Numbered from the stretch's first letter, positions 24,435 to 33,542 are shown. The stretch is 64,000 nt of DNA from Exiguobacterium sp. (GCF_020832205.1 NZ_JAFIFD010000024.1:1-64000), one strand, 5' to 3'. The notes: generated from the letters alone by a model not told the origin. Program-made: numbers and translations.

Positions 24435-24533
24435 TCATTCTTTGTTCGTGATATATAGGTGTCGGATGAACAGACCGAGCGCGATCGTCATGATCACGGC
24501 CGGAATCAAGCCGACAAGGAGTATAGATCCCAT
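24435..24533 (-). CDS. 32-residue single-span membrane peptide
   Basis: ATG at 24533, 4 bases after the dynA stop, with AAAGGAA 8 bases upstream inside the dynA 3' end. Encodes MGSILLVGLIPAVIMTIALG, then FIRHLYITNKE: one hydrophobic span and a short basic tail. The stop abuts the terminator hairpin. The tight packing between dynA and its terminator supports a real microprotein cotranscribed with dynA. Family unknown. Confidence 0.55.
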   Translation of the reverse strand: MGSILLVGLIPAVIMTIALGLFIRHLYITNKE

Positions 24534-24537
24534 GCGT

Positions 24538-27500
24538 TCATTCCTTTCCGAGCGCTCCGAGGCGCTGTCTCATGTCCGTGAACGACTGTCCGTCTGAGAG
24601 GACGCTCAGCTCGCCGGAGACGAGTTCACGCACTTCATCGTTCCACGCGGCACTTAGGCTTTCCTCGAGTCCGATGAGCTCACGAGACGTCCGTTCGATT
24701 TCTCGGGCACCGATTGCTTCGAGCTGTTCACGGACAGCAAGGCGCAAGCGTGCGCTCAAGTCGTCCCGGAGCATCGTCCGGCCGTCTCCTTCGAAGAACT
24801 GGCTCGTGTTCTTGAACTGTTTTAACACCGGACGGAAAGCGGTTTGGTCAAACGACACCGTCTCGACCGTGTCACGCAGCCAGTCGATCGTCACGTCCTC
24901 GTCGAACGCGAACGTCGGCAACAGCGGACGTAACTTCTCAGTCTCTTGCGCGATGAGTCGGGCCGTCTCGTTCTTCAAAAACTTCTCAAGCCGATATTTG
25001 AACACTTGGAGTTCTTGATGGACGTCATAAGCGTACTTGTCGAGCGTGCGGACGAGGGCGCGTTCTAGACTCGCCTTCGAACCGTCCACTTCGACCGGAT
25101 GGAACGTCTCTTTGACGAAGTCCGACAAGCGCAGGAGCGACCGCGTCTCGAGGTGGGCAAGCAGCTCCTTCGCTTCCCGGGCGAACGGTGCGTCAAGTGA
25201 CGTGACCGGGAGAACTTGCCCACTTTGTAACCGTTCGAGTCGTTCGCGACGTTTCGCTTTGACACTCGCGTCGGCGTCTGCTTCCCGAACGACCTCTTCG
25301 AACGAGGCGAGGAGTGCGGCCGTCTCTTCCTTGATGCGAAGCGCGTTCGCTTGGCGCAGGTCGTGGTCGACGAACTGGCCGAGCCGTTCAGCGAAGCGGT
25401 CGAATCCTTCGTCGCGCCCGTTCATGGCGTTTCGGCTCGAGATCGGTAACACGGAAGGGTGTCTCACGCCAAGCTTCGTCAATTGCTGGGCCACATAGTC
25501 GGTCACGGCATCCCGTTCTGTCTCGTCCGCTGCCAAGTCAGAGGCGTTGACGAGGAAGAACATCTGGTGGTCGCCCGTCCCTTGGACACGTCCGAGCTGG
25601 ATGACGAGTTCACGGTCGGCCTCGGTAAAGGCGTGATTGTAATACGTCACGAACAACACCGCATCAGCGTCGCGCATATAGCCGAACTGGACCTCGCTAT
25701 GTCGGTTGAACTGCGAGTCGGCGCCCGGTGTATCGACGAAGATGATGCCGCGCTCGGCCCAAGGGGAGTCGACGTACAGCTCGATTTCTTTGACGATGCA
25801 ACTCTTCGCTTCTTCCGTGACGAACGAGGCGAACGTGTCATAATCGACCGTCTCCGACGTTCCGAGATGTTGGAGTGGGGCGTGTTTCACCGCGTTCACG
25901 AACGGATGGTCGAGTGCGAGCGTCTCGAGCGTCGTCCCGTAACTGTTTAGTTCTGTCTCGAGCTCGTCGCGCGATTTGAACGTGATCGTGGCGCTCTTGT
26001 GCGCCCGTCCGTTCGGCGGGACGATTTTCGTGATTGAGGCGGTGAGCGGGTTCGGCGACGTCGGCAACACCGTCTCGCCGAGTAGGGCGTTCAACGTCGA
26101 CGATTTGCCGGATGAGAACGCACCGAAGATGGCGAGCGTGTATGTTTCCGATTCGGCGCGTTCGAGTTTGCGGCGGAGCGACTTCACCCGGGACGTGAAC
26201 AGTGGATGGCTCTCTAATATTTCACATACCGCATATTCATAAGAAAAATCAGACAAAAAAGTCGTAAAAGTATCATCCAAAATCGCCGTCGGTGCAACTT
26301 CTTGTTGCTGCTGGGCGCTTTGTTGCTTCGGTAAATGTTCGACATCGACGTAGTGACGGACTTCGAGTTCCTCAATTCGTTCCGTCAATAGTGTTCGTTC
26401 GGTAAAAGCACGAAGTGAAGCTTGTCGCTCAAGGAGGCGACGTCTCATACCGAGCGTGTCCAACATATCGTAAAGCGAATCTTGTTCGGTCGTGATTCGT
26501 TCAAGCCGATCCGCACCGTCTGTCTCGAGATACGTTTCGACCGACGTGACCCACGGGTCGGACGCTTTCGTCACCCAGGCGGCGAGGGCGGACTCGATGT
26601 CCCGGCTGAACTGAAGGACCGTGTCCCCGCTAAGCGAGGCGCCGCTTTTCACTTGGTCGGTGATGAGCGTGGCCGGCGCTTCTGGTAACGTGTCCGGTCG
26701 GGCGAGTGCCGTTTCAGGTAACTTCAAGTCGCGAATGATGTCTTCTGCGTATTTGATTAAGTGCGGGCGCAAGTTCGTGTCGAGCAGGCGGTTGAACTCT
26801 TTGACGGCGATCTCTTCACGGCGCGACCGTTCTTGCCGCGTCTTGTCTTTTGAGAAGAAGAGGCCGACCTTGAACGTCGGGACACAGCTTTCCAAATAGT
26901 CCCGCAACAGTTCACGGAACTCGTAGTTCATGATTGGGGCGCTGGCGACGATTGGGGCCTGGTGGCGGAAGAACTCGCGGCGGAACGCACTGAGCCAGAC
27001 GTGTTTTTTCTCGAGTCGCTGCAGGCGGGCCTGAATCTCGGTCGGATGTTTCTCCACATCGGGCAACTGCTCGAGTGAACGGACGTACATCTGTTCCGAA
27101 CGCGCGAGGAGCGTGTCCGTCAACTGCTCGGCACTTTCGAGACGATTGTCCCTTGCTGTAGTGATGACTCGTTCGACGTATGACCGTAGCCGCGGCACTT
27201 CGTTTTCCGTATGGTCGAGATCACGGAGCGAGATATAGAATACGTCATCCGGCTCGATGTCGTGGTGTGCGAACGCTGCCGCGAGCGTCTGTTTGAATGA
27301 CGAGAACGACAACTCGCTCTCATCATGCTTGTCGATTTGGTTGATGATGATTGAATACGGACGTCCCTCGGCGCTAAACTGTTTCATGAGTTGAATATTT
27401 TGTGCTGATTGGACGTGGTTGTAGTCCATCATGAAAAACAAGTGATCCGCGAGGAACAATGAGCGTTCCGTCGCCTGACGGTGGCGCTCATCGGTCGAAT

Positions 27501-27924
27501 CGATGCCTGGCGTATCCATCAAGACGACGTCGTCCCCGAACGGGAAGCGGGGCAGGGCGTATTCGACTTCTTTGATTTCCTCAATCTTGCAATAGTCGCT
27601 CAACCGAGAGAGTCCCTCTGCCTCGAGTTGAATCCAATCCGTGTCATTGATGGCAACCGAGGCCCCCGTCGCACCGCTTCGAAGCGTGACGATGTTGGCG
27701 CTCGTCGGAATCGGGCTCGTCGGCAAGACGCCGTCTCCTAGCCAGTTGTTAAGCAGTGTCGATTTTCCGGCGGAGAAGTGACCGCAGACGGCGATCCATA
27801 TCTCATCACGTGTCACTTTACGAAGTGCCGTCCAGGCAAGACGGGCCATATCGGTCTCATCTTGCGTTTCAAACAGGTCGGTCAATTGCGCGAGGCGCAT
27901 ACGTTGTTCGTTCAAAGTCCCCAT
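24538..27924 (-). CDS. dynA: double dynamin-like GTPase DynA
   Basis: 1128 residues, close to B. subtilis DynA (YpbR, about 1190). Two complete GTPase modules: G1 GHFSAGKSTLLNNWLG (about 48-63) with DTPGID and NQIDKHD; and G1 GAFSSGKSSTLNALLG (about 600) with DTPGADSQF and NASDLA. Each is followed by long helical stalk regions with paddle-like hydrophobic stretches. DynA tethers and fuses membranes, binds the cytoplasmic face and protects against membrane pores, phage release and antibiotics. It overlaps nothing but is 4 bases after the NmrA-like gene, so they may be one transcript. Confidence 0.93.
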   Translation of the reverse strand: MGTLNEQRMRLAQLTDLFETQDETDMARLAWTALRKVTRDEIWIAVCGHFSAGKSTLLNNWLGDGVLPTSPIPTSANIVTLRSGATGASVAINDTDWIQLEAEGLSRLSDYCKIEEIKEVEYALPRFPFGDDVVLMDTPGIDSTDERHRQATERSLFLADHLFFMMDYNHVQSAQNIQLMKQFSAEGRPYSIIINQIDKHDESELSFSSFKQTLAAAFAHHDIEPDDVFYISLRDLDHTENEVPRLRSYVERVITTARDNRLESAEQLTDTLLARSEQMYVRSLEQLPDVEKHPTEIQARLQRLEKKHVWLSAFRREFFRHQAPIVASAPIMNYEFRELLRDYLESCVPTFKVGLFFSKDKTRQERSRREEIAVKEFNRLLDTNLRPHLIKYAEDIIRDLKLPETALARPDTLPEAPATLITDQVKSGASLSGDTVLQFSRDIESALAAWVTKASDPWVTSVETYLETDGADRLERITTEQDSLYDMLDTLGMRRRLLERQASLRAFTERTLLTERIEELEVRHYVDVEHLPKQQSAQQQQEVAPTAILDDTFTTFLSDFSYEYAVCEILESHPLFTSRVKSLRRKLERAESETYTLAIFGAFSSGKSSTLNALLGETVLPTSPNPLTASITKIVPPNGRAHKSATITFKSRDELETELNSYGTTLETLALDHPFVNAVKHAPLQHLGTSETVDYDTFASFVTEEAKSCIVKEIELYVDSPWAERGIIFVDTPGADSQFNRHSEVQFGYMRDADAVLFVTYYNHAFTEADRELVIQLGRVQGTGDHQMFFLVNASDLAADETERDAVTDYVAQQLTKLGVRHPSVLPISSRNAMNGRDEGFDRFAERLGQFVDHDLRQANALRIKEETAALLASFEEVVREADADASVKAKRRERLERLQSGQVLPVTSLDAPFAREAKELLAHLETRSLLRLSDFVKETFHPVEVDGSKASLERALVRTLDKYAYDVHQELQVFKYRLEKFLKNETARLIAQETEKLRPLLPTFAFDEDVTIDWLRDTVETVSFDQTAFRPVLKQFKNTSQFFEGDGRTMLRDDLSARLRLAVREQLEAIGAREIERTSRELIGLEESLSAAWNDEVRELVSGELSVLSDGQSFTDMRQRLGALGKE

Positions 27925-27928
27925 CCCC

Positions 27929-28549
27929 TCATGATTCCGTCGTAATGCCGACGCGGTGTCCTACATATTTGTTTTCTTGCCAGACGTCAAGGACGAGGTC
28001 GGCGACGTCATCGCGTGAGATCGGTCCGGAATGGAGCGTCCCGAGCTCGTCTTGAGTGATGACGAGTTTGCCGACTGACGGCTCGTCAATCAACTGTGTC
28101 GGGCAGACGACCGTGTAGTCGAGACCTGAAGCATCGAGCAACTCATACGCATGAGCATGGTCCTCGGCCGCAGTGGTCATCGAGCGCTTCGACTCCCGTG
28201 TCTGGAAGCGATAGGCGTCGGTGCCTTGGGCCTGCAGGATGCCGGCCGTCCCGACCGTGACGATGCGTGTGACGCCAAGTTGTCGCATCGCGTCAATCAC
28301 GAGCGGAGTGAAACGGGACAAGACGTTTTGTTTATCGGTCCCTAGCGCTGAGAAGACGACGTCTGCTGTGCTGATCGTCTCGACGACTGCCTCTTGATCG
28401 GTCGCATCCCCTAATATGACCGTGACGCCTTCACGTGATTCGATCGGTTGACGAGACAAGAGTCTCACCTCATGACCGGCTTCTACTAATTTCTCGAGCA
28501 ACCGCATCCCCGTGCGGCCGCTCCCTCCGAATAAAGCAATGGTTGACAA
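27929..28549 (-). CDS. NAD(P)-binding NmrA/SDR-like protein
   Basis: 206 residues. Rossmann start TIALFGGSGRTGMRLLEKLVEAGHEVRLLSR (GxxGxxG as GGSGRTG), then DVVFSALGTD and RIVTVGTAG. It belongs to the NAD(P)H-binding atypical SDRs (YwnB/YhfK-like, flavin-reductase or NmrA-like). No YxxxK pair is obvious, as usual for this subgroup. Upstream of dynA by 4 bases. Function not defined; often redox sensing or quinone/flavin reduction. Confidence 0.82.
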   Translation of the reverse strand: MSTIALFGGSGRTGMRLLEKLVEAGHEVRLLSRQPIESREGVTVILGDATDQEAVVETISTADVVFSALGTDKQNVLSRFTPLVIDAMRQLGVTRIVTVGTAGILQAQGTDAYRFQTRESKRSMTTAAEDHAHAYELLDASGLDYTVVCPTQLIDEPSVGKLVITQDELGTLHSGPISRDDVADLVLDVWQENKYVGHRVGITTES

Positions 28550-28691
28550 GTAAACCCCTCCCCATCAAGATGAAAGAAAATATCCAACGCCATCATACCA
28601 CGGAAGCGCTCTCGAAACAGCGTTTCAAGGCTTCATGCGTTTCGATGTTTCACTCGCTGACAAGTGGGATACAAAAAAAGAAGACGTGTAA

Positions 28692-28726
28692 AAGGGAGGA
28701 AGACAGTTCGCTGTCGACACCGCATG
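28692..28726 (+). promoter_or_regulatory. RBS separated from start codon by a tetraloop hairpin
   Basis: The only RBS in range, AAGGGAGGA (28692-28700), is 23 bases from the ATG. Between them GACAG-TTCG-CTGTC (28702-28715) forms a stable TTCG-capped hairpin; folding it away leaves about 9 bases between RBS and ATG, the normal distance. Confidence 0.6.
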
Positions 28727-29815
28727 AGATTTGGAGCTAGAACGATTAAAACCGGGATTTCTGTCGCCCTGGTGTTACTGATTGCTGAAGCGTTTCAATT
28801 TGAACAAATCGTCGTCCCGGCACTCGCCGCATCACTCGCTTTACTGCCGTCGGTATATCAGACCGGTGTCCGGCTTTTAGAAGAGATGAAAGGGAACTTG
28901 ATTGGGGCGTTGCTCGCCGTCTTCTCCTTACTGTTGACACCGAACCCAACGCCAATCGCGATCGGCGTCGTCATCATCATCGCCATCTCGATTCTTCTGT
29001 TCTTGAACCTTGAATCGACGACACGGACCGTCATCTTGACGACGATCTTGATTATGGAAGGGGCGAGCCAATCGGAAATGCCGATTTGGATGTTCGCCGG
29101 GGAACGTTACTTGCTCATCATGATGGGGATCACGGTCGCGCTTCTCGTCAACGCGCTCTTGTTCCCGCCACGCTATGAGCGGAAGCTCGAGGACGAGATC
29201 ACGACGGTATTCCAAATGGCCGTCCGCATCGCGCGCCTATTCTCAGAGACGGACGGAGGACGTTCTTCGTTTGAGTCGCTCGAAGAGACGAAAAAGAAAC
29301 ATCGTAGCTCAAAGACGACATATGATTATTTTGAAGAAGAGATCAAAGCGAACCGCTGGCTCGAGAAGAAGACTCCGATCTATCGTCGGGCCGTCCTCAA
29401 GTCGAAGATGATCGACACGAACAGTGCCGCCATCCACGTTCTTGACAAGCTTCACGACGACTATTTAACGATCGAACATCTGCCGCCACAACTTGAAGAA
29501 GAATTGCTACGTCACATTCGGCACTTGTTGCGCCGTCATGAACGGCTGTTCTCGGCGTATGAACTCGAGAACGAGCATATCATCGACCGGGAAGAAGATC
29601 TCATCCATGAGAACTTCGATTTCGCCAAACTGATGATTGAGAAGATGCGGGATGAAGAGGAAGACCTCATCTTGACCGTCGTCCCGCTCGTCGCAACGAT
29701 GACGGACTGGGTCAAGGCAATGAACGAGCTCGAACGCTACCTCATCACAGAGATGAAAAAGCATGGGGACAACTTGAAAGTGGAACCACGCAAGAAATGG
29801 TTCTTTGAAGATTAA
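28724..29815 (+). CDS. aromatic acid exporter (FUSC-like) family protein
   Basis: 363 residues. MRFGARTIKTGISVALVLLIAEAFQ starts the ArAE_1 membrane domain with about four to six spans up to residue 150 (PALAASLALLPSVYQT, GNLIGALLAVFSLLLTP, VALLVNALLFPPRYE). The cytoplasmic C-terminal half (about 155-363) is helical and very charged, matching ArAE_1_C, as in B. subtilis YqjA. The family resembles half-size FUSC/aromatic-acid efflux pumps; transport has not been shown for these. ATG at 28724 is the first sensible start; its RBS is unusual. Terminator follows. Confidence 0.85.
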   Translation: MRFGARTIKTGISVALVLLIAEAFQFEQIVVPALAASLALLPSVYQTGVRLLEEMKGNLIGALLAVFSLLLTPNPTPIAIGVVIIIAISILLFLNLESTTRTVILTTILIMEGASQSEMPIWMFAGERYLLIMMGITVALLVNALLFPPRYERKLEDEITTVFQMAVRIARLFSETDGGRSSFESLEETKKKHRSSKTTYDYFEEEIKANRWLEKKTPIYRRAVLKSKMIDTNSAAIHVLDKLHDDYLTIEHLPPQLEEELLRHIRHLLRRHERLFSAYELENEHIIDREEDLIHENFDFAKLMIEKMRDEEEDLILTVVPLVATMTDWVKAMNELERYLITEMKKHGDNLKVEPRKKWFFED

Positions 29816-29821
29816 CGGATT

Positions 29822-29852
29822 GCCAAGGCGCAGAAGCGGCTTGGCTTTTTTT
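29822..29852 (+). terminator. intrinsic terminator
   Basis: GCCAAG pairs with CTTGGC around a 12-base loop, followed by TTTTTTT. Confidence 0.85.
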
Positions 29853-29927
29853 ATGGAATAAAAAGGAATATATAAAGTTGCTGCTGAATGTAAAAGGTAT
29901 CAGAAACACAAAGAGGAGGGAATATTT

Positions 29928-30350
29928 TTGAACAAGAAAGTAAGTATTGGTGTTGTTACGCTTTTATTAGGAACATGGATGATTATCTCACTCACCCTTC
30001 CGCCAAAGCTCGTTGCGAGTTCAAATGACGGAAAGTTTGATGCAGTTTATACGGTTTCACATTCTTTAAAAGAGACGTGGGCGGGTCAGGTGGAGTGGGA
30101 TGAGTCAGAAGGCGTCATCGTCAATCTATCATTCTATGAAAACGATACCCAACTTACCGGGGAGATTGTAGGTGATCCGATTGAGATGCTTCAAAGTAAC
30201 TCGTATGAGTTCGCATTTTTAGGTGCCGAACCGAATCCAGACAGTATTTACACGCTACGAATTTCTGTGGAAGAGAAAGGAGAGCGTCATGAAGAAATTT
30301 TAACGTTTAAACCCAGAAAACGTCTCTTTGTCTTACCCACAATTGACTGA
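29928..30350 (+). CDS. secreted or anchored small protein, unknown
   Basis: 140 residues from a TTG with GAGGAGGGA upstream. A basic start (MNKKVSIG), one hydrophobic stretch (about 6-25), then a beta-rich extracellular domain (VASSNDGKFDAVYTVSHSLKETWAGQVEW, TLRISVEEKGERHEEILTFKP). No cysteine for a lipobox. The gene is more AT-rich than its neighbours. The last strand pattern resembles a small Ig-like or DUF4944-type secreted domain, but no family is assigned. Confidence 0.6.
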   Translation: MNKKVSIGVVTLLLGTWMIISLTLPPKLVASSNDGKFDAVYTVSHSLKETWAGQVEWDESEGVIVNLSFYENDTQLTGEIVGDPIEMLQSNSYEFAFLGAEPNPDSIYTLRISVEEKGERHEEILTFKPRKRLFVLPTID

Positions 30351-30377
30351 ACTCATATATGATTTTGGAGGTTTTTT

Positions 30378-31049
30378 ATGAAAATGCATTTACAACACAA
30401 CACCAAATTCTGGATTATTCGTGTCGGCACGGACGAGTTCGTCGTCCAATACGGCAAACGCGACACGGTCGGGAAAGTCCAATTAAAGTCGTTCGATACG
30501 GCGGAAGAATGTAAGAAGGAAGCGGACAAACTCGTCCGTCAAAAACTGAAGAAAGGCTATGTTGAAGTCGAGTATGACTGGGACACACATCTGTACGTGG
30601 ACGACCCGGAAGTCGGGCCGCATCCGCTGACGGCCCACCCGGCGTTCATGCAGTATTTCCATGAAGACTATTATTTGGACTGCACGGACGAGTTTGCCCC
30701 GTTCGGGAGCGACGAAGGGGCCGACGTCCTCGACATGTTCGGAGAAGCGCTTCGAAAAGACCGAGACGTCGATTTTCTGGAAGGGGCGTATGCGATTCTT
30801 TCAGACTGGCTCGAAGAAGACATCTCGACGCCGGATGACTGGATGCAAAACGGGGACCGATTCGCATGTGACGTCGTCATCCTCGCAAGTGCGTTCGCCT
30901 CAATCAAACTGACCGGGCATATCACGGATCCGCTGAAACGTTCCGCCCAAGAAGCGTTAACCACCATCGTCGAGGAAGTCGAGCCTGAGGAAAGGCAACG
31001 GTTTCGACTAATCAACGAGCAACTCGCCGCTTTCCCCGTCTTAGAATGA
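30378..31049 (+). CDS. WGR-domain protein, YfeS-like
   Basis: 223 residues. The first 75 are a WGR domain: FWIIRVGTDEFVVQYGKRDTVGKVQLKSFDTAEECKKEADKLVRQKLKKGYVE, in which the usual WGR is YGKR and the K-F-x-x-x-x-E-A...KLV..KLKKGY pattern is conserved. The C-terminal 140 residues (FHEDYYLDCTDEFAPFGSDEGADVL, WLEEDISTPDDWMQNGDRFACDVVILASAFASIKLTG) match the helical domain of E. coli YfeS. WGR domains bind nucleic acid in PARPs and MolR; the role of YfeS proteins is not known. RBS GGAGG. Confidence 0.82.
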   Translation: MKMHLQHNTKFWIIRVGTDEFVVQYGKRDTVGKVQLKSFDTAEECKKEADKLVRQKLKKGYVEVEYDWDTHLYVDDPEVGPHPLTAHPAFMQYFHEDYYLDCTDEFAPFGSDEGADVLDMFGEALRKDRDVDFLEGAYAILSDWLEEDISTPDDWMQNGDRFACDVVILASAFASIKLTGHITDPLKRSAQEALTTIVEEVEPEERQRFRLINEQLAAFPVLE

Positions 31050-31123
31050 AACTTTTTTCAGAAAAACGGCGTATACTGAAGAGAGAGACGGACAAACGTC
31101 CGAACGGATAGGGGGAAACACCA

Positions 31124-31630
31124 ATGTCAGAACTTGAAACACCATCAACAATCAGCGGGAAGTTGCCCGTCGAGGCCCGGACCGTGTTCCGCTTGTCGAG
31201 TGCCATCTTTTATTTAATTGGATTCCTCGTCACCGGGGCGCTCGCATTCGCGGCCGTCTGGTTCGACTGGCCGAGCTGGCTTCAAATCACCGCGTTCGTA
31301 TTGCTCGCGATCGATGTGATATATAGCTTGGTCGATATCATCGTCTTCCAAAAGTGGAAACAAGAACGCTTCACGTATCTCGTCCAACCGCTCGAGATTC
31401 GTTTGCATCACGGGATCATCACGACACACGACGTCTTGATCCCGATGACGAAAGTGCAATACGTGCATGCCAAACAAGGACCGCTTCTCCGAAAGTACGG
31501 CTTGCAGACGATCACGATCGGTACAGCGGCCGGGTCCCACGAGATTTACGCGATTGAAGAGTCGTTCGCGAAGACGCTTCGGGAACAGATCGCCGTCTAC
31601 GCCCGGATTGAAGAGGAGGATGTCGTATGA
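31124..31630 (+). CDS. ydbS: bacterial PH-domain membrane protein YdbS
   Basis: 168 residues. Two N-terminal spans (about 25-75), then a bPH2 domain: RFTYLVQPLEIRLHHGIITTHDVLIPMTKVQYVHAKQGPLLRKYGLQTITIGTAAGSHEIYAI. The R-x-G-(I/L)-x-(T/R)-x...IP...VQ core is diagnostic. Length and order match B. subtilis YdbS, which with YdbT gives resistance to some membrane-active bacteriocins. The start is preceded by GGGGGAAA; its stop overlaps the ydbT start (ATGA), so translation is coupled. Confidence 0.9.
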   Translation: MSELETPSTISGKLPVEARTVFRLSSAIFYLIGFLVTGALAFAAVWFDWPSWLQITAFVLLAIDVIYSLVDIIVFQKWKQERFTYLVQPLEIRLHHGIITTHDVLIPMTKVQYVHAKQGPLLRKYGLQTITIGTAAGSHEIYAIEESFAKTLREQIAVYARIEEEDVV

Positions 31631-33135
31631 GCGAAGCGTCACTCACGTGGCATCGCCTCCCGAAACGCGTGCTGTTGCTACGGATTGTCGACATATTGAA
31701 GTCGTTCGCCATCCCGATTGTCATCTTGTTCGTCTTAAACAACGATTGGGAGACGACCTTTGGAATCATCCTCCGCGTCGGGGTGCTTTTCTTCATCGGC
31801 TTCGATTTGATTCAAAAGTTTTTTGGATGGCGCAATTTCCGGTACGCCTTGGACGAGAAGACGATGTACGTCATCGAAGGGAACTGGATGAAGCAAGAGA
31901 AATCGTTACCGCTTTATAAGATTCAGAGCGTTCATTCCAACAGCCCGTTCTTTTACCGGCTTCTCGGCGTCGCCGAATTGACGTTCGACACGAATGCGAA
32001 TAGCGATGACGCTTCGTTCAAGCTCGCAGGCGTCTTCCCGAGTGAGGCGAAACGGCTCGAGGACGTGTTGGATCAGTCCAGACGTCGACGGCTTGAAGTT
32101 GCGGCCGAGCCGAGCGAGACCGATGAACCGGTCACGGATGAACCGGCCGCAATCGAGAAACCGAAAGGCGTTCGTCTGTACACGTTGTCGACACGCGAAA
32201 TCCTCATCGCCTCGCTCACGTCACTGTCGGTATTCGCGATCTTCCCGGTCGCCTCAACGATCATCACGTACATCGATGACTTTATCAGCATTGATGGAAC
32301 GGTCGACCAAATCGGGGACTGGGTCATCAGCGCCTCGATCATTGCCATCGGTGTGCTCGTGCTCGCGATTTTACTTCTCTCGGTCGCCATCGGTATGGTG
32401 ATCAACTTTTTGAAGTATGGAAACTTTCTCCTCGAACGAAGAGGCGACCGGATCCGTGTTGAGAAAGGACTGTTGAATCGGTCGGCCAAAGAAATCCCAT
32501 ATGAGAAGATTCAAGCCATCCGTATCAAAGAGACGTTCATCCGACGCTGGTTCAACATCATCGGTGTCGAACTCGTCGCAGCCGGTACCCAGGAAGAATT
32601 GAAAGACGAGTCGTCGACGATCCTCCCGTTCGTCAAACGGGACAAGGCGATGGCGGTGCTAAACGAACACTTCAACCAGTTCGCCTGGGCCGACACGCTC
32701 CATCGTTTACCAAAAAAATCGTTGGGGATCAAATTGATGCGCATCAGCTGGTTCGGCGTCATCGTCACCGGCATCGTCCTGTATTTCTTCCGTGACTTTG
32801 CCTGGTGGCTCCTCCTCTTATGGTCGCTCATCATCGGAGGGCGCGTGCTCAGCTACTACACGACCCGCTATGCGCGGAACGGCGCCTTCATCCAATTACG
32901 GACAGGCGCGTTCAACGTCCGCTCGTTCGTGACAGATAAGCCACGCATCGAACAAATCCATGTGACCCAGTCCTGGCTGCAACGCCGTTTTGGCCTCTGT
33001 AACGTCACCTTGTCGACGCGGGGCGGCTTGTTGTCAATCGAGTCGATTGAAGACATTCCAAAACATGAGGCCGATGCTATGCTCGCCTGGTTCTCACGTT
33101 ATACAGTTGAACAAGACACGAAACGACCAGGCTGA
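31627..33135 (+). CDS. ydbT: bacterial PH-domain membrane protein YdbT
   Basis: 502 residues, as in B. subtilis YdbT (about 493). Three bPH2 modules alternate with membrane pairs: RYALDEKTMYVIEGNWMKQEKSLPLYKIQSVHSN (about 75-110), NFLLERRGDRIRVEKGLLNRSAKEIPYEKIQAIRIKET (about 265-305) and AFIQLRTGAFNVRSFVTDKPRIEQIHVTQSW (about 420-455). The linker near residue 165 is rich in Glu/Pro. Works with YdbS at the membrane in bacteriocin resistance. Its stop codon lies inside the terminator stem. Confidence 0.9.
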   Translation: MSEASLTWHRLPKRVLLLRIVDILKSFAIPIVILFVLNNDWETTFGIILRVGVLFFIGFDLIQKFFGWRNFRYALDEKTMYVIEGNWMKQEKSLPLYKIQSVHSNSPFFYRLLGVAELTFDTNANSDDASFKLAGVFPSEAKRLEDVLDQSRRRRLEVAAEPSETDEPVTDEPAAIEKPKGVRLYTLSTREILIASLTSLSVFAIFPVASTIITYIDDFISIDGTVDQIGDWVISASIIAIGVLVLAILLLSVAIGMVINFLKYGNFLLERRGDRIRVEKGLLNRSAKEIPYEKIQAIRIKETFIRRWFNIIGVELVAAGTQEELKDESSTILPFVKRDKAMAVLNEHFNQFAWADTLHRLPKKSLGIKLMRISWFGVIVTGIVLYFFRDFAWWLLLLWSLIIGGRVLSYYTTRYARNGAFIQLRTGAFNVRSFVTDKPRIEQIHVTQSWLQRRFGLCNVTLSTRGGLLSIESIEDIPKHEADAMLAWFSRYTVEQDTKRPG

Positions 33136-33155
33136 CGTCAGCCTGGTCGTGTTTG
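33124..33155 (+). terminator. intrinsic terminator overlapping the ydbT stop
   Basis: A near-perfect palindrome CGACCAGGCTGA/TCAGCCTGGTCG with a 2-base centre, then a T-rich GTGTTTGT. Includes the ydbT TGA. Confidence 0.7.
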
Positions 33156-33216
33156 TATGTCACGTCAAATTCATGGTTTTTGTGTTTCCACTACTGAAAA
33201 CTGGGAACAGATATGG

Positions 33217-33358
33217 TATGATGCAAGTAGAAAGAGACCGGTGCTGGATACACCGACCTCTGTCAAACAGGCTACCACTTTAAGAGTGGCCCAGCCGTCA
33301 CAATGGTTAGTGAATCAGAAAGTGACCCATCTCATTGCGCCGAGGGGGTCATTTTTTT
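33217..33358 (+). ncRNA. putative antitoxin RNA of a type I toxin-antitoxin pair
   Basis: Plus strand: extended -10 TGGTATGAT (hexamer 33217-33222) would start a transcript near 33229. It contains hairpin CCACT/AGTGG and ends at a strong terminator (GACCC/GGGGTC, then T7, 33323-33358). No convincing ORF is inside. It converges on the minus-strand toxin gene and overlaps the last codons of that ORF and its 3' end, the arrangement of Fst/par-like RNA II antitoxins. Confidence 0.6.
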
Positions 33359-33480
33359 GTGCGTTCAGACGTTGCACGATCGGATGATTGGTGAATGACC
33401 AAGTGAACAATGATCGGAGCGAGGATCGGGACGATTACGTAATCGCCGACCCAATTCCACAGTTGTTCCATCCGCACCAC
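33349..33480 (-). CDS. Fst/Ldr-like small membrane toxin (type I)
   Basis: 43 residues from the GTG at 33480, chosen because GGAGG (33487-33491) is 6 bases upstream; the ATG at 33471 would be too far. Encodes MVRMEQLWNW, then VIVPILAPIIVHLVIH and a polar, charged tail (QSSDRATSERTKK). Fst-family toxins share this form: a short start, one span containing I-A-P-x-x-V-x-L-V, and a charged tail. The RBS lies in the loop of a CCGC/GCGG hairpin, as in translationally guarded toxin mRNAs. Expected action is membrane damage and nucleoid condensation when not blocked by the antisense RNA. Confidence 0.62.
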   Translation of the reverse strand: MVRMEQLWNWVGDYVIVPILAPIIVHLVIHQSSDRATSERTKK

Positions 33481-33489
33481 CGCCTTCCT

Positions 33490-33535
33490 CCATTGCGGAA
33501 TTGACGGCTGACCCCACTATTGCTGTGTTAACCTG
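33490..33535 (-). repeat. toxin leader segment related to the antitoxin RNA, inverted
   Basis: The minus-strand leader shares CAGG-TA-CAC, AGTGG, CAGCCGTCA and CAATGG, in the same order, with the plus-strand RNA at 33268-33306. The two copies are inverted in the DNA and about 180 bases apart. Confidence 0.7.
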
Positions 33536-33542
33536 CCCTTTC

